DNA from: Nocardia jinanensis | GTDB taxonomy: Bacteria; Actinomycetota; Actinomycetes; Mycobacteriales; Mycobacteriaceae | Length of the DNA stretch: 64,000 bases | Direction of reading: 5' to 3' | NCBI RefSeq assembly: GCF_014645735.1 | Contig: NZ_BMMH01000008.1 | Coordinates: forward strand, 1 to 64,000 | Part shown: one piece after another, positions 34,300 through 43,290 of the stretch | How the letters are laid out: every line of letters begins with the position of its first letter | How positions within the stretch are numbered: the first letter of the stretch is position 1 | Program-made: the position numbers and the translations under genes | The notes under the pieces: generated by a model | Seen by the model: the letters and a program-made list of their open reading frames with translations, nothing else | What the model was told of the DNA's origin: nothing | The model's database searches: none

Positions 34300-35042
34300 C
34301 GACGCGCCTCCGTGTTCATCTGCCCGGCCTCCGGCGGGGCGGGTGATCCGGAGTAGACGGAGGAGGTGTCCGGACCGGCGCGGCCGGTTCCGGGGCGGGC
34401 CACGACCGGATCGGGGAGGTACTGCGGTGGGGTGAACGGGGCGAGGCCGACGGCTTCCTCGGGTGGGCCTTCGGCGATGAGCCGGGCGACGGCGTCTTCT
34501 TCGGAACCGGCCAGTGCGGGCAGGGTCGCGGTGACCGATTCGAGAATGTCCGCCCAGGGCGAGCCGGAGTCGCGCAGACCCCGGCGCATCACTTCCAGGC
34601 CGGCTCGATGCTCGATGAGCAGGCGTAACCCGGTTTCGGCGTTACCGGACGCGGCGAATTCGAGTACCACGGACAGGTGGTCGGGTAGTTCCTCGTCGGA
34701 GAGTTTCAGCCCGGCTTCGCGGTACGCCTGTTTGAAACGCAACAGCGCGACGCCGCGTTTGCGGGTGTCGCCGTAGGCGAAATAAGTGAGGTAGGGGCTG
34801 AACCGTTTGCGGTGATCGAAGGTCGCCACATAGTCGGCGGCGAGTTCGAACACCGACCGGGTGCGCACATGACTCAGGAACCGGGTGAGCGGAGCACCCA
34901 CCGGCGAGGGCAGTGTCGCCGCCACCGTGCCCAGTAGATCCATGGTGCGGCGCAGTGATTCGTCCGGGTAGCCGAGCAGCAACGACTGCACCTGCCAGGC
35001 GGCGGCGCGGGCGGCCGGGTCCAGACCTCGGGCCGCCTTCAT
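34296..35042 (-). CDS. narJ: nitrate reductase molybdenum cofactor assembly chaperone NarJ
   Basis: MKAARGLDPAARAAAWQVQSL; an all-helical TorD/NarJ-type chaperone with FAYGDTRKRGVALLRFKQAY and the conserved LPDHLSVVLEFAA segment. It binds the NarG leader and guides cofactor insertion before membrane assembly. It overlaps narH and narI by four bases each. The Pro/Gly-rich C-terminus (~residues 215-248) is longer than in enteric NarJ. Confidence 0.93.
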   Translation of the reverse strand: MKAARGLDPAARAAAWQVQSLLLGYPDESLRRTMDLLGTVAATLPSPVGAPLTRFLSHVRTRSVFELAADYVATFDHRKRFSPYLTYFAYGDTRKRGVALLRFKQAYREAGLKLSDEELPDHLSVVLEFAASGNAETGLRLLIEHRAGLEVMRRGLRDSGSPWADILESVTATLPALAGSEEDAVARLIAEGPPEEAVGLAPFTPPQYLPDPVVARPGTGRAGPDTSSVYSGSPAPPEAGQMNTEARR

Positions 35043-36715
35043 CGCTCGTCGTCCGCGTCGACGGATGCCGGACTGCCCTCGGGCGGGAAGAGCCCGTCGG
35101 GGACCTTTCCATCCCAGTTGAGCAGGTTCACCCGGCCACGTCCGCCGACGCTGGTGGCGGTTTCGGCGGTCTGCCGGTTGCGCAGCATGCGGAAGTTCTC
35201 CACCGCGATGGGCGATACCCCGCCCGAACCCTCCCCGAACGGGCCGGAATCGGTCATGCCCGGACCGCCTTCATAGTCCAGGCTGCATTCGGTGGCGAGT
35301 TCTTCCAACCCATGCGCCGATTCGGTATGCGCGGGCGGAATCACGTAGCGCTCGTCGTATTTGGCCAGGGCGAGCAGCCGGAACATATCGTAGATCTGCT
35401 CGCCGGTCATACCGACCGCCTCCGCGATACGTTCCTGCGGTTCGCGGCCGAGATTTATATCGCGCATATAGCTGCGCATGGCGGCCAATCGGCGAAGTAC
35501 CGCGGTCACCGGTTCGGGGTCCCCGGCGGTGAACAGCTGCGCGAGATATTCCACCGGAATACGCAGGGCCTCGATCGCGGCGAAGAGATTGCCGTAGTCC
35601 TCGGCATCGTGACCGGTATCGCGGACGATATCGACCACCGGCGACAGCGGCGGGATGTACCAGACCATCGGCATGGTGCGGTATTCCGGATGCAGCGGCA
35701 GTGCGACCTTATAGGTGTTGATCAGCGCATAGATCGGCGAGCGGTCGGCGGCCTCCACCCAGTCCCACGGGATACCGGCGCGTTCGGCCGCGCGCCGCAC
35801 CTCGGGATCGGCGGGATCGAGGAAGACCTCGCGCTGCGCTTCGTAGAGTCCCTGTTCGTCGGGTGTGGCCGCCGCTTCGAGTACCCTGTCGGCGTCGTAG
35901 AGAACCAAGCCGATATAGCGCAACCGGCCCACACAGGTTTCGGCGCAGACCGTCGGCAACCCGACCTCCACCCGCGGGAAACAGAACGTGCATTTCTCGG
36001 CTTTCCCGGTGCGGTGGTTGAAATAGACCTTCTTGTAAGGGCAGCCGGAGACACACATCCGCCAGCCCCGGCACCGGTCCTGGTCCACCAGGACGATTCC
36101 GTCCTCACTGCGTTTGTAGATCGCTCCCGAGGGGCACGATGCCGCGCAGGACGGATTCAGGCAGTGTTCGCAGATCCGCGGTAGATAGAACATGAAGGTC
36201 TGCTCGAATTCGAAGCGCACCCTCTCGGTGAGTTTGCGTAACAAGGGGTCGCGATCACCGAATTCGGGCGCGCCACCGAGATCGTCGTCCCAGTTCGCCG
36301 ACCATTCGATTTTCGTGTCCTCGCCGGTGATGAGCGATTTCGGGCGGGCCACCGGGGTATGCCGCTGGGCGGGTGCGGTGGTGAGGTTCTCGTAGTCGTA
36401 GGTCCAGGGTTCGTAGTAGTCGCTCAACTCGGGCAGGATCGGATTGCTGAAGATCGTGAACAATTTGCGCAACCGGCCGCCGCCCTTGAGTTGCAGCCGG
36501 CCCCGGCGGTTCAGATCCCAGCCGCCGCGCCACCGGTCCTGATCCTCGTAGGTGCGCGGATATCCCTGTCCGGGCCGGGTCTCCACATTGTTGAACCACA
36601 CGTATTCCACGCCCGACCGGTTCGTCCACGCCTGTTTGCAGGTGACCGAACAGGTGTGGCAGCCGATACATTTGTCGAGATTCATCACCATCGCCATCTG
36701 CGCCATCACCCGCAT
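35039..36715 (-). CDS. narH: nitrate reductase beta subunit NarH, iron-sulphur protein
   Basis: MRVMAQMAMVMNLDKCIGCH: the first cluster motif CIGCHTCSVTC begins at Cys16. Later motifs CEHCLNPSCAASCPSGAIYKR and DRCRGWRMCVSGCPYKKVYF supply further clusters; as in NarH, one motif has Trp in place of a Cys (RGWRMC), typical of the [3Fe-4S] site. It relays electrons from NarI to NarG on the cytoplasmic face. Its start overlaps the narG stop (TGATG). 558 aa, normal for the family. Confidence 0.95.
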   Translation of the reverse strand: MRVMAQMAMVMNLDKCIGCHTCSVTCKQAWTNRSGVEYVWFNNVETRPGQGYPRTYEDQDRWRGGWDLNRRGRLQLKGGGRLRKLFTIFSNPILPELSDYYEPWTYDYENLTTAPAQRHTPVARPKSLITGEDTKIEWSANWDDDLGGAPEFGDRDPLLRKLTERVRFEFEQTFMFYLPRICEHCLNPSCAASCPSGAIYKRSEDGIVLVDQDRCRGWRMCVSGCPYKKVYFNHRTGKAEKCTFCFPRVEVGLPTVCAETCVGRLRYIGLVLYDADRVLEAAATPDEQGLYEAQREVFLDPADPEVRRAAERAGIPWDWVEAADRSPIYALINTYKVALPLHPEYRTMPMVWYIPPLSPVVDIVRDTGHDAEDYGNLFAAIEALRIPVEYLAQLFTAGDPEPVTAVLRRLAAMRSYMRDINLGREPQERIAEAVGMTGEQIYDMFRLLALAKYDERYVIPPAHTESAHGLEELATECSLDYEGGPGMTDSGPFGEGSGGVSPIAVENFRMLRNRQTAETATSVGGRGRVNLLNWDGKVPDGLFPPEGSPASVDADDER

Positions 36716-39700
36716 CAGTAGCTCACCTCCTGGCTGCGACGGCGGATCACGGTCACCTCGTCGCGTTGATTACCGGTGGGTCCGAGATAGTTGAACGCGA
36801 AACTGAGCTGGGCGTAGCCGCCGATGAGATGGCTGGGTTTGACCAGCAGCCGGGTCAGCGAATTGTGGATACCGCCGCGCTGCCCGGAGGTCTCGCTGAT
36901 CGGCACATCGATGAGCCGGTCCTGCGCGTGGTACATGTACACGGTTCCGGCCGGCATCCGGTGCGAGACCACCGCCCGGGCCACCACCACACCGTTGCGG
37001 TTGACCGCCTCCACCCATTCGTTGTCGGCGACACCGATCGTCGCCGCGTCCCGTGGCGATATCCAGATGTTGGGTCCGCCGCGCGACAGACTCAGCATGA
37101 ACAGATTGTCCTGGTATTCGGAGTGGATGGACCATTTGCTGTGTGGGGTGAGATAGCGGACGGTGACACCCAGTTCCCCCGTCGATCCCAGTACCGGTTC
37201 CCCGAACAGCGCCGCCATGTTCAGCGGCGGCCGATACACCGGCAGTCCCTCGCCGAGTTCGGTCATCCAATCGTGGTCGAGATAGAAATGCTGGCGGCCG
37301 GTGAGGGTATGCCAGGGTTTGCGGCGTTCGACGTTGATCGTGAACGGCGAATACCGGCGGCCACCTGTTTCCGACCCCGACCATTCCGGTGAGGTGATCA
37401 CCGGGACCGGCGCGGCCTGAGTATCGGCGAAAGTGATCTGTTTGCCCTCGTGCTCGGCGGCCAGATCGGCCAGCCGGACCCCCGTGCGCTGCTCGAGTGT
37501 CCGGAAACCCTCGGTGGCCAGACGGCCGTTGGTGGTGCCGGACAAGGCCAGGATCGCCTCGCAGGCCTGGATACCGCGCTGCAACGACGGCCGCCCGTCG
37601 GCCGGGCCACCGCGGATCACTCCGTTCTTGTGCCGTAGATATTCGACCTCGGGACCGAAATCGAAGGTGACGCCCTTCGTGGTGCCGCCGAGCTTTTCCG
37701 CCAGCGGGCCCAGCGCGCTCATCTTCGCCGCGATCGCGCCGTAATCGCGCTCCACCACCACCAATTTCGGCATGGTGACCCCTGGGACCGGTTCGACATC
37801 CCCGGTCTTCCAGTCCGCGACCCGGCCGTGCGGTGTGGCGAGCTCGTCGGGAGTGTCGTGCAACAGCGGCACCGCCACCACATCCTTGCGGACCCCGAGC
37901 CGGGGACCGGCTAGTTCGCTGAATTTCTCCGCGATCGCCCGGAAGGCGTCCCAATCGGTGCGGGTCTGCCACGGCGGTGCGATGGCCGGGTTGAACGAAT
38001 GCACGAAGGGGTGCATATCGGTGGTGTTCAGATCGTGCTTCTCGTACCAGGTCGCGGCGGGCAGCACGACATCGGAGAACAGCGTGGTGCCGGTCATCCG
38101 GAAATCCAGGGTCAGCAGTAGGTCCAGCTTGCCGCGCGGAGCGTCGGGCCGCCACACCACATCACGCGGGCGGGCCCCCGCCGGAGTCTGTTTGGCGCGC
38201 AGCGAGGATTCGGTGCCCAGTAGATGTTCGAGGAAGTATTCGTTGCCCTTGGCCGAGGAACCCAGCAGATTGGCCCGCCACACACTCAGCACCCGGGGGA
38301 AGTTCTCGGGTGCGTCCGGGTCCTCGCAGGCGAAGCGCATACGGCCGGAACGCAGTTCGGACACCACATACCCGGCCAGCGACCCGCCCTGAGCTTCGGC
38401 GGCTTCGACCAAATCCAGCGGGTTGCGGTCGAAGGTGGGATAGGACGGCATCCAGCCCAGCCGCGCGGATTGCGCGATCACATCGGCGGTACTCATCCCC
38501 CCCAGCCGGCCGGCGCCGGGCGTGGCCGAGAGCTTGTCCGCGCCGAACCAGTCGTAGCGGAACTGGTCGGAATGCAGGTACCAGAACGCGGTCTGGATCA
38601 TCTGGCGCGGCGGCCGCGACCAGTCCAGCCCCGACGCCAGCTGTGCCCATCCGGTGACCGGACGGCATTTCTCCTGCCCCACGTAATGCGCCCAGCCACC
38701 GCCGTTCACGCCCTGGCATCCGGTGAGCGTGGTCAGGGCGAGAAACGCACGGTAGATCGTGTCGGAGTGGAACCAGTGGTTGGTGCCGGCGCCCATGATG
38801 ATCATCGAGCGGCCGTGGCTCTCCTCGGCGTTGCCCGCGAACTCGCGCGCGATCCGCAGTACCGCCGAGGCCGGAACACCGGTGATCGATTCCTGCCAGG
38901 CAGGCGTGTAGGGCTGGGAGGGATCGTCGTAGTCGATCGGCCACGACCCCGGCAGGCCCTTCCGGTGCACACCGAACTGCGCCAGCATCAGATCGAACAC
39001 GGTGGTGACGAGGTGACCGTTCACCCGGCGCACCGGCACACCGCGCAGCGTCGTGGTGTCGTCACCGCCCACCGTGTCGAACCGGGGCAGCCGCACCGGG
39101 ACCGCGGTATCGCCGAACAGTGTCAGCCGCGGCACCACGCCTCGGAGATCGAGATTCCAGTTCCCCACCCCGGCTTCGCCGTAGCGATGGCCGACCGAAC
39201 CGTTCGGGACGACCGGACGACCGTCGGCGTCGAGCACCACGGTTTTGAACGCGGCATTCTCCACCCCGGCGTGTTCGTCGAGATCCGCCGCTGTCAGGAA
39301 CTTGCCCGCGACGTAGCCGTCCGCGGTCTCCTCCACCCGCACCAGGAACGGCAGATCGGTGAACTGACGGACGTAGCTGGTGAAATACGGCACCTCACGT
39401 TCGACGAAGAACTCGCGCAGCACCACATGCCCCATGGCCATGGCCAGCGCGCCGTCGGTTCCGGGATGCGGGGCCAGCCATTCATCGGCGAACTTCACAT
39501 TGTCGGCGTAATCCGGGGAGACCGCGACGACCTTCTGCCCGCGATAGCGAGCCTCGGTCATCCAGTGCGCGTCCGGAGTGCGGGTCACCGGCAGATTCGA
39601 TCCCCACATGATCAGATAACCGGCGTCCCACCAGTCCCCCGATTCCGGGACGTCGGTCTGGTCGCCGAACACCTGCGGTGAGGCCACCGGCAGATCCGCG

Positions 39701-40410
39701 TACCAGTCGTAGAAGGACAGCATCGTCCCGCCCACCAGCGAAACGAACCGGGCACCCGACGCGTGCGACACCATCGACATCGCCGGAATCGGCGAGAATC
39801 CCGCGATCCGGTCCGGCCCGTACCGGGCGATGGTGTAGATATGGGCGGCCGCGATCATCTCGGTCGCCTCGTCCCAGGTGGCCCGCACCAAACCGCCCTT
39901 ACCGCGCGCGGATTTGTAGCGTCGCGCCGATTCCGGGTCTTCGACGATGGTCTCCCACGCGGTCACCGGATCGCCGGTCGCCGCCTTCGCGGCCCGGTAC
40001 ATCTCCAGCAGCACGCCGCGGATATACGGATAACGCACCCGGGTGGGCGAATAGGTGTACCAGGAGAACGCCGCGCCACGCGGACACCCGCGCGGCTCGT
40101 ACTCGGGTTTGTCCGGGCCCACCGACGGATAGTCGGTCTGCTGGGTCTCCCAGGTGATGATCCCGTCTTTGACATAGATCTTCCAAGAACACGATCCGGT
40201 GCAGTTCACCCCGTGCGTGGACCGCACCACCTTGTCGTGACTCCAGCGGTCCCGGTAGAACTCGTCCGCCTGCCGGCCACCGACCTCGAACATCGAACGC
40301 CGGTCCGCGGACACTTTCGCGCGGGTGAAGAACCGCCGGGTGCCCACCAGCGCGTCGGTCAGCCCGTCGTCGAGCCCCGCGTGCCCCGAGCCACGGCGGT
40401 TGTGGATCAT
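36715..40410 (-). CDS. narG: nitrate reductase alpha subunit NarG, molybdenum catalytic subunit
   Basis: MIHNRRGSGHAGLDDGLTDA. FS0 cluster ligands are His66, Cys70, Cys74 and Cys109 (THGVNCTGSCS ... RGCPRG), the His-Cys3 pattern specific to NarG. WGSNLPVTRTPDAHW and YWYHSD-type cofactor contacts follow (MGAGTNHWFHSDTIYRA). The subunit binds bis-MGD and reduces nitrate to nitrite in the cytoplasm. 1231 aa, full length. The ATG overlaps the stop of a 68-codon repeat-derived ORF; AAGGAG lies upstream. The four genes are packed as one operon with narK. Confidence 0.96.
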   Translation of the reverse strand: MIHNRRGSGHAGLDDGLTDALVGTRRFFTRAKVSADRRSMFEVGGRQADEFYRDRWSHDKVVRSTHGVNCTGSCSWKIYVKDGIITWETQQTDYPSVGPDKPEYEPRGCPRGAAFSWYTYSPTRVRYPYIRGVLLEMYRAAKAATGDPVTAWETIVEDPESARRYKSARGKGGLVRATWDEATEMIAAAHIYTIARYGPDRIAGFSPIPAMSMVSHASGARFVSLVGGTMLSFYDWYADLPVASPQVFGDQTDVPESGDWWDAGYLIMWGSNLPVTRTPDAHWMTEARYRGQKVVAVSPDYADNVKFADEWLAPHPGTDGALAMAMGHVVLREFFVEREVPYFTSYVRQFTDLPFLVRVEETADGYVAGKFLTAADLDEHAGVENAAFKTVVLDADGRPVVPNGSVGHRYGEAGVGNWNLDLRGVVPRLTLFGDTAVPVRLPRFDTVGGDDTTTLRGVPVRRVNGHLVTTVFDLMLAQFGVHRKGLPGSWPIDYDDPSQPYTPAWQESITGVPASAVLRIAREFAGNAEESHGRSMIIMGAGTNHWFHSDTIYRAFLALTTLTGCQGVNGGGWAHYVGQEKCRPVTGWAQLASGLDWSRPPRQMIQTAFWYLHSDQFRYDWFGADKLSATPGAGRLGGMSTADVIAQSARLGWMPSYPTFDRNPLDLVEAAEAQGGSLAGYVVSELRSGRMRFACEDPDAPENFPRVLSVWRANLLGSSAKGNEYFLEHLLGTESSLRAKQTPAGARPRDVVWRPDAPRGKLDLLLTLDFRMTGTTLFSDVVLPAATWYEKHDLNTTDMHPFVHSFNPAIAPPWQTRTDWDAFRAIAEKFSELAGPRLGVRKDVVAVPLLHDTPDELATPHGRVADWKTGDVEPVPGVTMPKLVVVERDYGAIAAKMSALGPLAEKLGGTTKGVTFDFGPEVEYLRHKNGVIRGGPADGRPSLQRGIQACEAILALSGTTNGRLATEGFRTLEQRTGVRLADLAAEHEGKQITFADTQAAPVPVITSPEWSGSETGGRRYSPFTINVERRKPWHTLTGRQHFYLDHDWMTELGEGLPVYRPPLNMAALFGEPVLGSTGELGVTVRYLTPHSKWSIHSEYQDNLFMLSLSRGGPNIWISPRDAATIGVADNEWVEAVNRNGVVVARAVVSHRMPAGTVYMYHAQDRLIDVPISETSGQRGGIHNSLTRLLVKPSHLIGGYAQLSFAFNYLGPTGNQRDEVTVIRRRSQEVSY

Positions 40411-40613
40411 AGAGTCTCCTTCGAAAGGTGTACATGCGGTCCGCGGAGGCCGTAGCGAAGGCGGAGGTATCGCACCTCCTTCGAAGCAGTTTCATGCGGT
40501 CCGCGGAGGCCGCAGCGAAGGCGGAGGTATCGCAAATGAAGCCTCCTCCCGAGCAGTGTGATGCGAGCCGCGGAGGCCGCAGCGAAGGCGGAGGTATCGC
40601 AGTATCGCAGCAT
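40407..40613 (-). CDS. 68-codon repeat-derived ORF bridging narK and narG
   Basis: The ATG overlaps the narK stop (TGATG) and the TGA overlaps the narG start (ATGA). The whole 203-bp spacer is thus one open frame: MLRYCDTSAFAAASAARITL, an Arg/Leu-rich middle, ending HVHLSKETL. It is built from three copies of a 41-bp repeat, two in one frame and one in another, so it is not a conserved protein. Its likely role, if any, is translational coupling of narG to narK. No family recognised. Confidence 0.4.
   Translation of the reverse strand: MLRYCDTSAFAAASAARITLLGRRLHLRYLRLRCGLRGPHETASKEVRYLRLRYGLRGPHVHLSKETL
40434..40601. repeat. three copies of a 41-bp repeat between narG and narK
   Basis: Copies at 40434-40474, 40494-40534 and 40561-40601. 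Copies 1 and 2 differ by one base (CCGTAGC versus CCGCAGC); copy 3 has two more changes near its start. Core: CCGCGGAGGCCGCAGCGAAG. Each copy is preceded (on the plus strand) by CTCCTTCGAA or a variant, so on the minus strand each unit ends in an AAGGAG-like sequence, the last of which is the narG ribosome binding site. Confidence 0.85.
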
Positions 40614-41851
40614 CAGGTCTGGTTCTGATCGACCTGCCGCCGTACCACGATCACCGTGAACAGCAGCGCGACGAGTGCCACGACCGCGAGCGCCAGCAGA
40701 CCCGGCCCGTAATCCTCGGTGGCCTCGTAGATGGTGCCCATCACCAGCGGCGGCACGAATCCGCCCAGCCCACCGGCCGCCCCCACGAACCCGGTGACCG
40801 CCCCGACCTTGCCCGGTGGCGCGATCAGGGCGACCAGCGCGAAGGTGGCGCCGCTACCGGCCCCGAGGGCGGCGGCCAGTGCGAGGAAGGCGATGGTGCC
40901 GATGGGCGCGAGATCGGGAGTCGCGGCTTGGACGGAGGCGGCGATCACGACGACACACAGCGTGGTCGCGAGGACGGTCGGAGCGTCGAACCGATCCGCC
41001 AGCCAGCCGCCGACCGGTCGCATGATCACCGCGAGCAGGACGAACCCGGCCATACGGTTGGCCGCGTCGGTCTGCGACAGGTCGTAGGCGGTGCGTAGAT
41101 AGGAGGGCAGATATACGGAGAACGCCACGAAACCACCGAACGAGACGGCGTACAGGGCCGAAGCCGCCCAGGTCACCGGTAATCGCACCGTCTCGTTCAA
41201 CCGGGCGGTGATCGACTCGGCCGACGGTGTGCGACCGGGCGCGTCACGCAGCAGGTACCAGGCGACGATCGCGTAGATCACCAGCGCGGCCGCGCACAAC
41301 AGAAAGGGTGTGGCGGTATCGACCGCGTCCACCAGTCGCACCGTGGTCAGGGCGCTGATCGCGGTACCACCCATACCCATGCCGTACACACCGATCGCCA
41401 GCCCCTGTTTCTCCGGCGGAAACCACGCGCTCACGAACGGCACCCCGACCGCGAACACCGTGCCGGCGACACCGAGGAAGAACCCACCGATCAGCAGCGC
41501 CGCCAGCGCGGAATGCCCGACGAGCCCCAGGAACAGCACGGGGACCACGGTGATCAGCGAGACCACCGGGAACATCAGTCGGCCGCCGTAGCGGTCGGCC
41601 AGCGCGCCGATCGGGATCCGCCCCAGCGAACCCACGATCACCGGAACAGCGACCACCAGCGACTCCTGGACGGAGTTCAGCCCGAGCTCGTCGCGGAATC
41701 GCGGCGCCAGCGGACTGAGCAGGGCCCACGCCCAGAAGTTGAGCGCGAACCCCACCGTGGCCAGGATCAGCATCAGGGTCCGCCCACCGGTCACGACCCG
41801 GTCACCGGCCGTGGACCGGCCGAAATTGCGCGGAGTCGAAGAGGCCACCAT
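40613..41851 (-). CDS. narK: nitrate/nitrite transporter NarK, MFS, 412 aa
   Basis: Start MVASSTPRNFGRSTAGDRVV with CAGGAG upstream; the frame is open further upstream but the residues there do not look like protein. Twelve membrane segments follow, from LMLILATVGFALNFWAWALL to LLALAVVALVALLFTVIVV. Nitrate/nitrite porter signatures: FRDELGLNSVQESLVVAVPV, the first NNP motif GIGVYGMGMGGTAISAL, and the second, GSGATFALVALIAPPGKVGA-type. It imports nitrate and/or exports nitrite, feeding NarGHI. First gene of the operon. Confidence 0.93.
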   Translation of the reverse strand: MVASSTPRNFGRSTAGDRVVTGGRTLMLILATVGFALNFWAWALLSPLAPRFRDELGLNSVQESLVVAVPVIVGSLGRIPIGALADRYGGRLMFPVVSLITVVPVLFLGLVGHSALAALLIGGFFLGVAGTVFAVGVPFVSAWFPPEKQGLAIGVYGMGMGGTAISALTTVRLVDAVDTATPFLLCAAALVIYAIVAWYLLRDAPGRTPSAESITARLNETVRLPVTWAASALYAVSFGGFVAFSVYLPSYLRTAYDLSQTDAANRMAGFVLLAVIMRPVGGWLADRFDAPTVLATTLCVVVIAASVQAATPDLAPIGTIAFLALAAALGAGSGATFALVALIAPPGKVGAVTGFVGAAGGLGGFVPPLVMGTIYEATEDYGPGLLALAVVALVALLFTVIVVRRQVDQNQT

Positions 41852-42043
41852 CACTCCTGGGGAGATCGGTCCGGCTAGCTCTCGCGCCCGATGGACACTG
41901 GTCCACGACGAACCCGCTCGACGGGCGATTCGATCATCGAACGCGGCCGGAAAGGCGAAGCCCTCCCGAACCGCCGTCTGCGATATCACTGACTCACGGC
42001 CTACTGTCCGCCATTGTGCCTCTACCGGCCCCGACTCGCGGCC

Positions 42044-42075
42044 CTCCCGGGATCCCGGGAGTTTCGTGATATCAC
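42044..42075. promoter_or_regulatory. two perfect palindromes between narK and rluA-like gene
   Basis: CTCCCGGGATCCCGGGAG (42044-42061, perfect 18-bp palindrome) and GTGATATCAC (42066-42075, perfect 10-bp palindrome) lie in the divergent region. GATATCAC recurs at 41982-41989, nearer to narK. They are candidate regulator sites for narK or the divergent gene. Confidence 0.45.
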
Positions 42076-42154
42076 CGGTACCGGCACACATGTCGACAGT
42101 CGCATCTCGACAGTCCAGACAGGCAGCGGTCTGTTGTGGGCCTAGGCTCGTCCG

Positions 42155-42901
42155 GTGGATATCGACTGGCCCGAGCTGCGCGCCCGCAGCCTGCTCACCG
42201 AGGACGAGGCGATTCTGGCGCTGAACAAACCGGCCGGGATCTCGGTCACCGGGGAGCGCCACGACAGCGATATCGTGGCCGCCGCCGAGGAGCACGGCGA
42301 GAAGCTGTATCCGGTCCACCGGATCGACAAGGTGACCTCGGGCCTGATCCTGTTCGCCCGGGACCTGTCCGCGCACGGCCCGCTGACCCGCCAGTTCAAC
42401 AAGCAGACAGCCGAGAAGGTGTATCTGGCGCTCGTCGCCTCCGGCTCGCACGGACTCCCGGAGTCCGGCACCATCGAACTCCCGCTCAGCGTGGGCCGCA
42501 AGAACCGCGTCCGGGTCGCCGCCCCCCGCGAAACCATCCGGCGCGACGGCGATCGCTGGTCCGTCGCCGAATCGGACCTGCTGAACACCAAGAACTATCC
42601 CTCGACCACCGAGTTCACCGTCCTGACCCGCCACCCCGACCACACCGTCGTAGCGTTGCGCCCGATCACCGGCCGCCGACACCAGCTGCGCGTACACCTG
42701 GCCTGGATCGGCCACCCGATCCTGGGCGACCCACTCTTCGACCGCTCCGGCGCCACGGCGCGCGCCCATCTGCACTCCTGGCGCCTGACCCTGGCCGCCG
42801 ACTGGCGCCCCAACGGCCTGCTGTCCCTGGAAGCGCCACCCGGTGACGACTTCTGGTCGCCGCTGCCGGGCCCACCGCCGGTCCTACCCGGACCCCGGTG
42901 A
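42155..42901 (+). CDS. RluA-family RNA pseudouridine synthase, 248 aa
   Basis: GTG start MDIDWPELRARSLLTEDEAI. Catalytic motif VHRIDKVTSGLILFAR (Asp in HRID, near residue 58), KPAGIS near the N-terminus, and the RRHQLRVHLAWIGHPILGD motif near the C-terminus are the three hallmarks of RluA-type enzymes. No S4 domain is present. The specific rRNA or tRNA site cannot be told. A 389-bp gap with a hairpin follows. Confidence 0.9.
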   Translation: MDIDWPELRARSLLTEDEAILALNKPAGISVTGERHDSDIVAAAEEHGEKLYPVHRIDKVTSGLILFARDLSAHGPLTRQFNKQTAEKVYLALVASGSHGLPESGTIELPLSVGRKNRVRVAAPRETIRRDGDRWSVAESDLLNTKNYPSTTEFTVLTRHPDHTVVALRPITGRRHQLRVHLAWIGHPILGDPLFDRSGATARAHLHSWRLTLAADWRPNGLLSLEAPPGDDFWSPLPGPPPVLPGPR

Positions 42902-43290
42902 CTTCCCGGATTCCGGGAAACGACGCGGGCAGCTGCCGAAGCCGGCGACTCCGCGCGGGCGCGGCAGCCTCGGGTGAGCCCCGGCCGGATCCCGCGCCGG
43001 GAAGCCTCGCGACCGAGTCCACATCTCGCACACCTCGCGACGGCGGTGTCCTCCCTCATACCCACGCTGTTCATGCCGGTCACCTCCCCTAAGCTGGCTG
43101 ATGGACCCAACGCCGGACAGGGACCCCACGCGGTGTCGAGTCTTACGAGACCCTGAAAGGGGCGAGGCCGTCCCACCGTTGCGCCCGCGAAGCGCATGCG
43201 CCGCAGGCGCGAGTCTCGCGGGCGCAACGGTGGGACTTCGGGGCCTCGGCCCCGCGCGCCGGAGGCGCGCAATTGAACACAGGAGGCCCG
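42902..43290. other. 389-bp gap with a long inverted repeat
   Basis: No gene seen. The right half holds the inverted repeat listed separately, followed by a GC-rich stretch GCGCGCCGGAGGCGCGC that can also fold, and the ribosome binding site of the phosphodiesterase gene. Confidence 0.5.
43170..43236. repeat. long hairpin with perfect 21-bp arms
   Basis: Arms 43170-43190 and 43216-43236 are exact reverse complements (left arm begins GTCCCACCGTTGCGCCCGCG). The 25-base loop contains the palindrome GCGCATGCGC. Outside the arms GGCGAGGCC and GGCCTCGGCC continue the symmetry imperfectly. Could be a REP-type element or terminator. Confidence 0.8.

Noticed and set aside
41860..42775. Extended N-terminus of NarK on the minus strand
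   Set aside because: The frame is open upstream of 41851 but the sequence is Gly/Arg-rich, overlaps the pseudouridine synthase gene and lacks the transporter's first helix pattern; the ATG at 41851 has a good ribosome binding site.
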